64,000 nucleotides of DNA from Atrichornis clamosus (taxonomy: Eukaryota > Chordata > Aves > Passeriformes > Menuridae). The translations under genes were made by a program, and so were the position numbers. The stretch covers positions 1 to 64,000 of the forward strand of contig WBMZ01005330.1 of NCBI GenBank assembly GCA_013400975.1. Direction: 5' to 3'. Shown here piece by piece: positions 52,926-64,000 of this stretch (within the stretch, counting starts at the first letter, position 1; every line of letters starts with the position of its first letter). Below the pieces are notes generated by a model. It ran no database searches. It worked only from the letters and a program-made list of their open reading frames with translations, and was not told where the DNA came from.

Positions 52926-55900
52926 TGAGCTGACCATGGCTATTAAAGAGATTTCATTTAGTTTTGTAATGCTTCTATGTAACATTTAGCTTGAACTTAT
53001 TCTTGCCACTCATAGTGGCATTTCTTAATAGCAACATTATATTGATTAATTATAGAGAAAAGTAGTAATTTTTAGTGTTTGAGTTAGTAAGCGATGAAAA
53101 TTTCTATCAGTTTTTTGATACTGATACGCTGTTAACTTGGGAAAATACTAGAGTCCTATGCCACAGTTCAACAAATAAGCTTCTCATTTATATAGTCCTG
53201 CTTGGGTTTTGTTGTCCTTGACCTTACCAATTACACCCAAATGTTTATTTGTGGGGCCACATGGCAAGTCTAATTGGAGAAATTATTCATATAAAAAATG
53301 AAGTGGCAAAAAATTGTGGTTGCTTTTATCAATAAGTTCCCTCTTCCCTTTGGCCACATGGCTCCACAGGTATTTGTATCAATATATTTGAAAGGCATTG
53401 TGGAGGATGGTTCTGTTTATTCTAGTGTTGATGCCAGAATACATGCTCATTAAACCACACTTGTAAATTTTTAGGAAACGAATGTAAAATAAATATTTTA
53501 CTCCTTTGGGGTTTTTTCTAAGAGAAAAACCACTTGAATGTCTGAACGAGAAACAGTGAACTAAGATACAAAGATAGATTATGGATTTGTTAATACTTAG
53601 TGGTTTTAATAATTTTTAAGATGATCTTTTTTTGTGTTAACATAGCTTTACAGCCTGTTCTAGTACCACATGAATTGCCAACTCTCAAGATCGCTGAATA
53701 GGCAGGACTCTGTTACAGGAGTCATTCTATAAAAGGAAAATTGTATACTATAATTTTCTGTGCTCTTATGTTATTCTGAAAGAGAAAGAATAAATGGATG
53801 GAAAGCTTATACTGCTTTTTATCATTTCACTTCCATAGTTATCCAATTGAATGGAAAGCTGCTCATGCAGGCAAGTTCAGTATGTTTGGGCAACCTCTGT
53901 TATTATAGAAATGGTGCATGTACAGAACCTAGCAGTTGAAAGCAGCAAGACTCTGTAATCCTGGAAACTGAGACGGTAATAGCTCTTAATGTATGATTTT
54001 CTGAGAAGAAATAAGCAAAAAAGCACTGGAAATCTGTACACTTGGAGTTAAAGATTTGAATTGAGACAGCAGGTGGAGCTGAAGGAGTTGTGCTTTAAAC
54101 CACCGCAGAAATAATAGGCTATGAATGAATCAAAAGAAAGAGAAGTGCAGAGCTTTTGTTACATTATTAGAAAACAGAAAAATTCCTGTAGGACACAGTC
54201 ATGTCGCCTTCTCAAGAAAACTAATTTGTTGCAAATGAACATAAGTCATATATTAGAAAGTTACGAGAAAAGAGTATTCATCTGTGTTCAAATATTGAGC
54301 TGAATGGGGATTCTTTTGCCAAAAAAACATGTATCTGCAGAATTTTTATGTTGAGATTTTTACGTGTTTTATGGAGAGGCCTGGACTTTTGGGGGTCAGA
54401 TTTCTGTTCTTAATTTTTATGTTTTAGTTTGTTGTTGGAGGAAATGGTCAATTAAGAGCTTACAAACTAGATTTACATTTCAATTTATTTAATTTTTAGT
54501 TCATTAGAAAGATAAGATAAATGTACAAGTACAGACTTTCATATACTATATGGGAGGAATAACCTATCCAGTTTTACACTCAATTTTATTATGAATTTCA
54601 CAGGAATCTATAGCTAGGTTATACATTATTTCAGACTTTGCTTCTGGGAATGATGCCAGATAGATTGTTTATGCAGTACGGATCTTTATCCATGGCATGC
54701 AAATGCTATTGACTTAGAAAAGTCCGGGTTTCTCTCCAGTGCAAAGAAACATGAAATGGCAGGTAAAAAGAAGAAAAAAGTAGAGGTCAACAGAAGCATT
54801 ATACTCAAGTTTAGAAAATACATGAGAAAAGTTAAGCTATATAGAAATGTTTTCATGATTATGATCTAACTTTGAATATTATTATTTCACTTTTATTTTT
54901 TTATTCATATAATTAAAATTATTCATAATCAGTAGACCACAGTAATACATATTTTTAAGGGGAAAAATGAAACTGGCTTTTTTTAAAAGGGAGATTTATT
55001 TATATTTTACATTTTTCTAGGTCCATTATTTGTAAAGTTTGCATCTCATGAGTGCAAAGAAGGCTGCACAGTTATGCAGTAATGAATCAATCAAATATTT
55101 ACAGCTCTTGATATGTATAGTAAGGTTTTTTTTCTCCTTAATAGTTGGAATATTAATTTATTTCTGAAACAATAAAAAACAATACAATAAATAAAAAGAT
55201 GTCCTGGATGTTGTGAAATTAAGTCAAGTAGTACTAGACCAATAAAGATGGTGGTGATGTTATTAAAAATAAAGTCAGGGTCAGTAGGCTGGGGTGTTCT
55301 AGACTGCAGGTCTGTCTGTTCTAGTAGGAGCTCCTGCAGCTGTTTAGGAAAACCTCTGGCCACTCACCCTACCTATTTGCTGTTACGGCCTCTCACTGTG
55401 TCTCTATGACTCATGACTCTCTACTCTTTTATGCCCAAGGTCTCACCACTTTCCCTTGTTGTGGCTATAGATCTTTTTTACTTCTCATGATACACCAAGG
55501 AAGGGAACCAAAGCAACAAAGATTTTTTTTCTCATTCTTGTTGGGCTGTAGATGTGGTGATTCTTTCTCATTCCTGTTAAACAGCAGAGGATGTCCTATC
55601 ACCAAACTGAAAAAAGGAAAACTTTATCAGGAACCTTTGAGCTGATGGACTTTCAGATGATCCTTTGCCTTTTTCTTCCTGATCTCAAACAGGACTACGG
55701 TCCTTGCAAACAGGGAAAGTGAAACATATGGCAGATCAGATGTTGGGATGATCTGATAAGCATGCATTCAGCTTTTTGCCGTGAACTAAAAGTAGCTTTT
55801 GAAGTGTTATTTTTAGTGAGTTATTTCAAAGGACTTAACTGTTTCAAGCTCTGTGCTTTTGTCTTGCTGTCTGCTGTGTACAGTCTGTGATAGCCCTGTT

Positions 55901-56445
55901 TGAGATGCTTTATTTTCCAGTTGAATCTGGAAGTGAATTAATAACCTAAGTGATTGATCAGTTGACATTGCTCTGATATAATGCATTCAGCAGAGTTAAA
56001 CTGAACTAATAGTTTTAATAACTGGAGTATAAGATTTATGAAAAAAAATTTTGAAACACAATGTTCAAAGTACCTAAGTTGTCAATGAAAAGCGTAGATT
56101 TGAAACGTAATTTTGCATATTTTATAGGCTATATTTTCAAAGCTTTGCTAATTTGAAATTTTCAATTCAAAATATCTACTTTTAAAATAAAAAATAAGAG
56201 TTGTAGATGTTATTGGCACATTACTTTTGAACAGAGTTCACAGTGGTAAAATTGAATCGTCAGTATACAATCTGTTTTAGACTGTTCATCTTTATATTTT
56301 AGCCTTTCTAAAATATTTTGCTAATGCAGTAACTTGGAGTGCATCATCATTTCAGAACTGGTAATTGATTAGCTCACATGCAAACTTAATTGTATTGAGT
56401 AGTTTTAAAAACTCCCATAATTTATATTATTTTTCTCTTGCCTAA
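52926..56445. other. AT-rich stretch between EFCAB11-like exons
   Basis: No recognised gene. At 55.09-55.70 kb there is a slightly GC-richer patch with open frames on both strands and several AATAAA hexamers; it may be an old repeat but I cannot name it. Confidence 0.5.
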
Positions 56446-56550
56446 TTTTGATCTAAAAGATAGAGAATTTTTTACTTTTGAAGACTTCAAGAGAGCTTTT
56501 AATTCTGTTTCTCTTAAGTTAGCTGAAAAAATAATATTTGAAACCTTCAG
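56446..56550 (+). pseudogene. EFCAB11: EFCAB11 EF-hand exon with lost splice acceptor
   Basis: Reads FDLKDREFFTFEDFKRAF and NSVSLKLAEKIIFETF(R). This is a gapless match to human FDTYYRGFLTLEDFKKAF and RQVAPKLPERTVLEVFR. Donor AG|GTAAGA at 56551 is intact. The upstream pyrimidine tract (TTTTTCTCTTGCCT) ends in AA at 56444-56445 instead of AG, so normal splicing to this exon should fail. The next usable AG is about 43 bases upstream. The loop Gly reads Glu. Confidence 0.8.
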
Positions 56551-59500
56551 GTAAGATTAACAAATTGATCTGTATTCCTGGATAGTAGTCTTTTTGTTGT
56601 TTCAGTTAATTGAAATTATTAAATTCTATTATGCAGCCGAAGATAAAAGCTTCAGCACCATTATTGTTTCAGTGTCTTTATTAATAAAGATTATAACACA
56701 AATTATATGTGTAAATAATGTAATATAAATTTTAGAAATAGGATTTCTAGAAGCAATAACTATTAATAATAAATATTACCAGGTCCCGAAGTTAAATTGT
56801 TGCCTGTACCATTTCTTGAGAAGCTTAAAACAATTTGCTTTTACATTTTCCTCCTATAATCAGGAAATCCACTCAAGAACCATCACGAAAAAATTTAGTT
56901 AAACAGCACTGCATATTGCAAGGCAGTAGTGGTGAGATTTCTTGCAAGGTGAGATTGGCTCAGAAGTGTGGATGTTGAACTTTACTTAGGAAAACAGAGC
57001 TGAGACTTTTTCCTTAAATTGAGCTGTACAATTGCATGAAGACAGTTTGAAAAGAAAGCCATAGGAAATATTTTGGACACAGATATTTGTCAGAAGCTTC
57101 ATGGATTTGTGATACAAAATCTGTATTACAATAGATTGCTGTAACAAACCAAGCATAAATAATTTCATATTTGTAGTTATGTTTCTTGTTCTTCCTTCCT
57201 CTTACCACAGTGATCAAAATCACATTTTGGGACTGAACATAGTTTAAAAATATTTATTTTTTGTCAAGTAACATAATTTACAATACATATACATAAAAGA
57301 TCTTTAGAATTTTTAAATGTGGTGACTGATCCAATGTGAGTTCTAAAACTATATATTAGCAATTAATACAGCATATAGGGATCAGATCTGTAGAGCAAGA
57401 AGTTTGTGATGGGGTCCCAGTATCTGTGTTCATTGAGGGAGTTACTTGGACTAATTCTGGTCTGGTCAACAAACTGAATGATCACTAGAACTTGGAGTCC
57501 TTTGGGTATGTGCCAGGAGCATACCCTTCAGTTTAATTTCGTCTGGAAAAAATGCAGTTTGTACACTGTGATCACTGTGATGTGGAGCCATAGTAGAGCC
57601 AGTGATGAAGACTGGGAAATTCAACTCAAAAAAGCATTCCAAATCTGAAGTAAAACATAGGTATATATTGAGATAATAGGGAAAAAAACTTAATTGTATT
57701 AACTGTGATATTGTTATATGAAAAGGGGGGTTTATGTTTATTTATTAAATTTTCTTTTTGATGGAAATTTTGTCTTCAAACCTTGTCAGCTACTGGTTCC
57801 TTTAATTTGGAACGCATTATTGCATGCATTATTTTCTTTTATTTTAAATTAAGTAAAATGTTGCAGAATAAGCCAAGTCTGTGGTTCATGTCACAAAGGT
57901 GGGAAGGGAAGGAAAAGGAAGTAGGAAAAAAGTTAAAGGCACATACATATTACTTAGCTTCTCTACTTACCATACGGTGTGGGGAATTTTTTTCTTCTAT
58001 AGAGTGTAATTCTCAACATATTCTGAAACATGAAATTGAAAACGAGTGTATTCAAGCTATGCAGAACACAAGGAAGGAGTAATATCAGTAACTGATTTGC
58101 ATGAAGAATGAAGGGCCCCACCAGTGTCATTTAGCTTTCAGAGAAGGTAGACTTGATTTGTAGGTACGCAAAATGCTCATAATGAGGCATGCATACATGT
58201 TGAACTGATTCTAACAAACTTGAAGCTTGAAAATTGAATCCTTGTTGTTATCATTCATGTATATGTATTATTAATACTAAAATCATCTTTAAATGTTCAA
58301 GATAATATAACAAGGACCTAAAGAATAATGTATTATTCTTCTAACCTACATGTAAACAGCTGTTGTGCTCAAAATCTTTATATGGCTACAAAGGAGATGC
58401 ATCTGATACTTAAAACCAATATTTATTTTTACTAAAATCCTAACAATCTAATTGAAGAATTATTATTAGTGCAGATTTAATAATTGCAAAAAGAATGCTA
58501 TGCAGCAAAGTGTCTCAATGCAGTTAAATATGTTATGCACCTCCTAATATCTACCCCTTTTTCTGAAGTTACTCTCAATCTTTCAGTGTCCCTCTAAGTC
58601 CTAAGGTTGACAGGTTTAGGGCAGTTGTGGTAGAGTGAATTACCATTATCCTGACTTCTTCACCAGAAGTCTAATATTCATATTCATGTTTTCTTCTCTC
58701 TAACATCTACTTTAGGTCATTTAAATGTGTTTGCCCATACAGTTTACACCACCACCTTTCTTCTTTGGTCTGCAAGCCCACATTGCATCCTAATTTCCTA
58801 TATATGACCCATATTATATATTTCAGGTATTTGTTCTTTGCTCGGCCATCTATAAAACCACTTTTGTCCAGCTCCTGTGTCTGCATTTCTTTCATTGATC
58901 ATAAGTGAGTTCTTTAGCCTTGGCCCTCCAGTGTCAGCCTGTGTCCTGTGTCTTAACACCCCATGCCTTTACTGCTCTATATACACCACATCTTTACATC
59001 TGAAAGCCTCTGCCATCATGCCAGGTGTATATTTCTCTACAGAAATATAGCTTTTTACATAGAATAAATTCTTGTTACTGCTGTCTGTGTAAAGCTATGT
59101 TTATCCTGTATAAAGTTAAGGAGAACAAATTAGATATAGCCACCTAATCCGTGAAAGAACTCTTGTAACAGATAAAGGAAGTAAAATCTCCAGGGCAGGC
59201 CAAGCAAGTTCAAAGTCTGATAAACCTCAGTCCTCAGACCCTGCAAACTCACAACAGAGTTTGTTGCTAATTGTTGTTAGCAATGGCTGTACTGGATTTA
59301 CTGGAATACAGGGACATGAAACATACAGCTAATATCTCTGCTTTACATTAACGTTTTATATTCTTTTATAAGTGTGTAAACATATAGTGAATTAATTTGA
59401 ATTGGTAATAGAGCTACAGGATGGAGTGGTAGTCTTAAATGGTATACTTTATGAAAGAAATAAGATACCTCATTCAGTAGTCTTTTCTAAGTATAGTAAA

Positions 59501-61582
59501 TACGTGGCTTGAGTTTGTGAGGTTTTTTAATCCCTTAGGAATAGGACAAACATTAATATATTTTCATTTCATACTAATAAAATAATATTTAGATGTTCTT
59601 TCTCCTTAGGGGTTGTTTTCTTACAAATGTCAGTAATGTACTGCACACAACTGTTGCTAAAGTTTGGGGAATGTGGACACGTTTTCAGTGTATATTTGAT
59701 TGTATTAACTGACTGTAATCTACTGGCTGAACAGTAGATTAACATTTATTGTTTCTGATCTAATATTACAGTCATATTGATCAAAATGATCAAGGGTTTA
59801 TTATGCACCTGGTGTGCACCAGATTAAAATGCCATTGTACCATAAAAACTCAACATTCTTGACACAGGAGTTGCAGAAGTTCCTGCTAAGGTAAATGGTG
59901 TGATGATATGCTCTTTCAGGATGGATTTCTCTGTAATGGATAGCACACAGAAGAATTTCTTTATACTAATGCTGCTGATCTTCATGTAGCTACATGAGTA
60001 TGAAGTGTGTCAAGTCCTTTGCAACAATAATTTGTGATAGGTGGCTGTCTATAAGTGAACATATTAAAGTGAACATTTAAAGTGGGATTCAAATTCTTCA
60101 GAAAACTATTTTAAGTACTATTTTCCTTTTTGGTTATGAACATGAATGACATATTTGAATTACACAATATTATTAATTACAGATGCTGAAAAAAATATTT
60201 GCCTTAGCTGTAATATTTGCTTAGAAAAATATTTATTTGTATGCCAAAGCCTCAGAGCATAATGGAAATAGTGACAGAAGTAGGCTGAAAACCAACCACA
60301 TGTGAATGTGGATGAACCTATAAATGGTGAAAAATGTCCTAAAACCAAAAGTGGACAGAAAAGTCTCGTACAGTTTTTAAAGCTGGCAAGCATAATTGAG
60401 ATCTTAAGGAAGAAAAGAAGACATTCATGATCTGCTTTTTATGCTACTGCGCCTTTAGATTGATAGTATCACACAGTAGAGGTATATTAGTACTTTTGTA
60501 TGTATCGGTACTTTCCATACAAAAGGTGACCTAATTGTCTCATATTTATTTCATGTAATTATGTAGTAATGAGAAAATAACCTGTTTTTCAGAACCACCC
60601 CATGGAAGAAATCTTATGCTCTTTTATGCAAGTTTGATTTATAGACATGTACTGCAGAGCACAGTGAATATGAGACATTCATCTTCCTATGGTTAGTTGC
60701 TATGGAAACATAGTACACAGTACAATGTCATTCCAGCTCTGGTGATGCCTGCAGTAGTTTATCCCTTTGTTGTTGTTGTTTCTTAAGCAACTGTCTTGCA
60801 GCCTTTTTATATTGTCATACTTCATCACTAATACAAGTCTTTTTCCTTATCTCTTGAGGACTGTATCTAATAGAAAAGATCCATTTTTTGTCTACCTATG
60901 CATGTCAGTGTATGTACTATTTTTTTTTTCAATCATGGGTTAAAAGCTTGTCCCATGCCCGCAAATAATATACCATTGCCCTAAAATTGGTAAAAGAAGA
61001 TGCAAACCAGACTGCACCTCAGGGTGTAAAGGACCTGTCTCAACATCTTTATTTACCATCTCCTGTCAGGGACTAGAGTTAAGAATGATTTTCTCTAACC
61101 AGTATCCCACCCCAGGAAGACAGAAAGGAAAATGAACCAGATTCTCCTACCTGTCCTTAGTTGGTATTTGTGAGGTGGACAAAAATCCTAACAGCTGTCT
61201 TAAAATATCCACTCTGTTTCATCTTGTGCAGGAAGAAAATGGAGATCCTCATAATTAATCTAAAATAATACTAAGGATGTTAGCAGGAACAAAAGTCAAA
61301 TTGAACGGTTTTTATATTGAGAAGCTGTACCCTAACACAAGTTTTTTCGAGGAAGTACTTGTTTCATGATTCAGTACACAGGGAACTGACTCATTAATTA
61401 AGGGTGTATGTGTTCCAGGTTGTGCCTAAGTGGGGTGATACTTTGCAAGAAACCATGACTTAACACCTAAAGATAGATATGTCTTTTGGATAGCCTTAAT
61501 AATGAGTTTTGTTTTGCTTTTCGCATCTATAACTCTGTTACCAATTCTGTCATCCAATTACTTAACAACATACTTTGCTATT
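56551..61582. other. AT-rich stretch, no recognised gene
   Basis: About 5 kb with no confident exon, transposon or RNA gene. I looked for the last EFCAB11 EF-hand (human wording DRDSDGHVSFRDFEYAL) on the plus strand and did not find it. Confidence 0.5.
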
Positions 61583-61892
61583 TGTGGTGGGTTGACCCCA
61601 GCCAGTGACTCACTGACTGCCCCCACAGTGGGGCGGGGGAGAGAATGAGAAGAGAGAGAGCAAGAAAACTCGTGGGTTGCCATGAGGACACTGACGAGTG
61701 AAGCAAAGCTGCACATGCAAGGAGAGCAGAATACAGTATTTATTCACTACTTCTCATCAGCAGGAAGATGTTTAGCTGCTTCCTGGAAAGCAGCACACCT
61801 AATGGTTACTTGGGAAGATAAACCCCGTAACCACAAACATCCCCTCCTTCCTCAGCCTGTCCCCAAACTTTGATTGCTAAGCATGATGTCAA
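61583..61892 (-). mobile_element. Avian endogenous retroviral LTR fragment
   Basis: Begins TTGTGGTGGGTTGACCCCAG, the end wording of a common bird LTR type. It continues with a GGGGAGAGAAT-like block, 'aactcgtgggttg' and a TTTATT (AATAAA on the minus strand) near 61740. This suggests an LTR read in reverse. About 310 bases, truncated against the CR1 copy on its right. No retroviral genes are visible. Confidence 0.7.
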
Positions 61893-62280
61893 AGAATCAT
61901 AGAATGGTTTGGATTGGAAAGGACTTTTAAGGAAAAACTAGTCCAACCTCCCTGCCGTGGACAGGGATACCTTCCACTAGACCAGGTTGATCAGAGCCTT
62001 GAGCATTTCCAGGGATGGGCATCCACAACTTCTCTGACCAACCTGTTCCAGTGTCTCACAACCCTCACTGTAAAAATTCTTCCTTGCAGCCAATCTAAAT
62101 CTACCCTCTTTTATTTTAAAACTCTTGCCCTTTTCCTGTAACTCTGTAACAGACCTTGGTGAAAATGTCTCTCTGTCTTTCTTGTAAGCCTCCTTTATAT
62201 ATTGTAAGGCTGCAAAGTGATTTCCCTAGCCTTCTCTGGGCTGAATGACCCCAACTTTCTCAGCCTTTCTTTTATTGCAA
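61893..62280 (-). mobile_element. CR1 LINE 3' fragment, minus strand
   Basis: Starts with AATCATAGAATGGTTTGGAT, the CR1 tail in reverse. It proceeds through 'ccaacctccctgccgtggacaggga', 'gaccaggttgatcagagcc' and 'cctgttccagtgtctcac' to 'tctcagcctttct'. About 390 bases. Confidence 0.92.
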
Positions 62281-63958
62281 CAATAGGTGATACTATAAGT
62301 CACTTTACAGCATGAGCAATGAATTTCATATGGTAGGGAACATCCCTTTGGTCAGTTTGAGTAAGCTCTCCCATCTGTGTCTGTTCCAAACTTACCCACC
62401 TCCAGCCTACTCATTATGGGAACAAAGTGGGGAAAATGAAAACCTGAAGGATTTGCAAGCAACTGCTCAGAAGTAGCCAAAACATTGGTGTGTTATCAGT
62501 ACTGTTCTAGTCACAGATCCAACACACAGAACCACTTATGCTACTGCGATGAAAATTCAATCCATCCCAGCCATGCCTATACATTACTGTAAATTCAAAT
62601 TATTCATTAATTCTAACACTTTTCTAGTAAAAAACGTCACTAGCTAAATCCTGCAGGAACTGGGCATATTGTTCCTATGGAACAGCAAGCCTTTATACAT
62701 CTATGTCACATCCAGTGAAAGCATAGATCTTTTAATATAGTTAAATCTGACACCAAATCATCCTAACAGAAATTTTAAATAGACGTTCTAGCAGATATGA
62801 CCCAAGTCATCTGTTTTCCCAATCCTATAGAAAATTAATTTAAAAATCTAAACTTTATTGTGTATCAGTATTTCTGAAGAGAAAGGGACAGCTAAAAAAG
62901 TTTACATAAGCGCAGTTGTGAGTTTTTGCAGGTTTGAAAGTAAAACCTAGCATGCAAGTGTTATACAATATGTTGCACACTTACACATTTATTCCTTATA
63001 AGTAGTTCAGCATACATTTTTCTGATTTGTACAAAATTACTACATGAAAGAAATATTTAAATATTTTAAGTTATTAATTTAAATTAAGTTCGTACTTAAA
63101 TTAAAAATTTGTGCTTTTTCTATATTTGAGGATGTGTCTAAATAAGTATTTAAAATTATGTTAACAAATTTTAATAAGTCACTGGTTCCTAACTCTTAGT
63201 TATCACTCCTGCCTTTCACACTAACCTTCTTTCATTTGTCCTTGAGATTCAGAGTAAATTATTTTAACAGAGACCATACTTATTTAACATGAATCCTTTT
63301 TATTTTGTATTGCCATAGAGTAGGGATATGCATGTGGTCAGTTGCCATAATACATTCATGGTAATAGAACTTACTAAAATGTGTTAATGCCACAGTAAGT
63401 GCTTAGCTGATGATATCCTAAGGACTCTATTTTCTTTTGGATGGGATAAAACTGTGACATATAATAAAAATATTAGAATGTGGCAGCTGTGAAATAGACA
63501 TCAAAGATTATTTCTTTTAATATGATTAACATCTGTGGTAACAGCAATACACCTGCCAGCATGCCTCAAACGTGAATCACTTCTTTAGCAATAGCTTATA
63601 TTTATTCAGTTTGGTGAGCTCTTTAGAGGGACTACCCACACAGGTGCGGATGATTTTTAAATTGCTTTGGATGATAGAAACTGGGAAAAAGACTGACCCA
63701 ACCAAACTCATTTCAAATAAACTATTAAACAGCCATTAGATGACAACAATTCATGTTCATTTTTATTCAAAGCTGAACCTTTACCCTGAAGGGAAATTAC
63801 TCTTTAAGCTCTTCCAGAGCATACATTTTATTAAAAGCAGATTTTTCTCCAAAGTTAAGAATAAAAGATTATTTTTCAAAATAAACTGCATCTTCTGTTT
63901 GAAGTTATGTATGCTGATAGACTGAAAACCTAATTTGTTTGGATTTGTTTCACTTTAA
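62281..63958. other. AT-rich stretch, no recognised gene
   Basis: About 1.7 kb with no coding or repeat signal that I can name. Confidence 0.5.
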
Positions 63959-64000
63959 TCAATAGAATAGAATAGAGTATTTTGTTTGAAAGGGACCTAC
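63959..64000 (-). mobile_element. CR1 LINE 3' tail cut by the window end
   Basis: AATAGAATAGAATAGAGTAT followed by 'gtttgaaagggacctac' is the start of a reverse-complemented CR1 3' end with a short pentamer repeat. The rest lies outside the window. Confidence 0.8.

Larger units (their letters stand above)
48671..56550 (+). pseudogene. EFCAB11: EFCAB11-like remnant (EF-hand calcium-binding domain protein 11)
   Basis: EFCAB11 is a small (about 163 residue in human) EF-hand protein of poorly known role that lies head to head with TDP1 in human. Here two exons align to it without gaps, in the right order, strand and synteny. The first has an in-frame TAG. The second has AA instead of AG where the acceptor should be. 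The calcium-loop glycine is lost in both. The first exon of the gene and the segment joining these two exons were not found with confidence; the last exon would lie beyond the window or is lost. Reading: a decayed gene. Alternatives are an unusual alternative splice form or base-call errors. Confidence 0.72.

Overview
The window looks like nuclear DNA from a bird. It is AT-rich and gene-sparse, with long introns. The repeats are mostly truncated CR1 (chicken repeat 1) LINE copies plus avian-type endogenous retroviral LTRs. No bacterial-style operons, CRISPR arrays or prophage signals are present. The species cannot be named; the LTR types would fit a neoavian bird such as a passerine, but that is inference.

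The main gene is TDP1 (tyrosyl-DNA phosphodiesterase 1) on the minus strand. I could place all 15 coding exons by splice sites, phase and protein similarity, from the start codon at 46834 down to the stop at 4070. They join without a break into a 607-residue protein, against 608 in human TDP1, with both catalytic HxK motifs intact. Its promoter is a CpG island at about 47.15-47.70 kb.

On the other side of that island, on the plus strand, are remnants of EFCAB11, the head-to-head neighbour of TDP1 in human. One exon (48671-48766) aligns without gaps to the first EF-hand but has an in-frame TAG and damaged calcium-loop positions. A second (56446-56550) aligns without gaps to the next EF-hand but lacks an AG at the expected acceptor. 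I read this as a decayed, probably unitary, pseudogene beside a fully intact TDP1. This is the most interesting observation here.

Layout: 1-220, GC-rich CpG island at the left edge, possibly the promoter of the next gene (KCNK13 by human gene order; inference). 221-3660, intergenic with one CR1. 3665-46838, TDP1 with CR1 and LTR insertions only in introns. 47150-47700, shared promoter island. 47700-64000, EFCAB11 remnants in AT-rich DNA with CR1 and LTR fragments.

I found no convincing previously undescribed system. The points worth following are the EFCAB11 decay, a duplicated splice donor in the promoter island, a composite LTR, a 39-bp dispersed repeat whose copies differ only by transitions, and an unassigned GC-elevated block at 51.3-51.8 kb.
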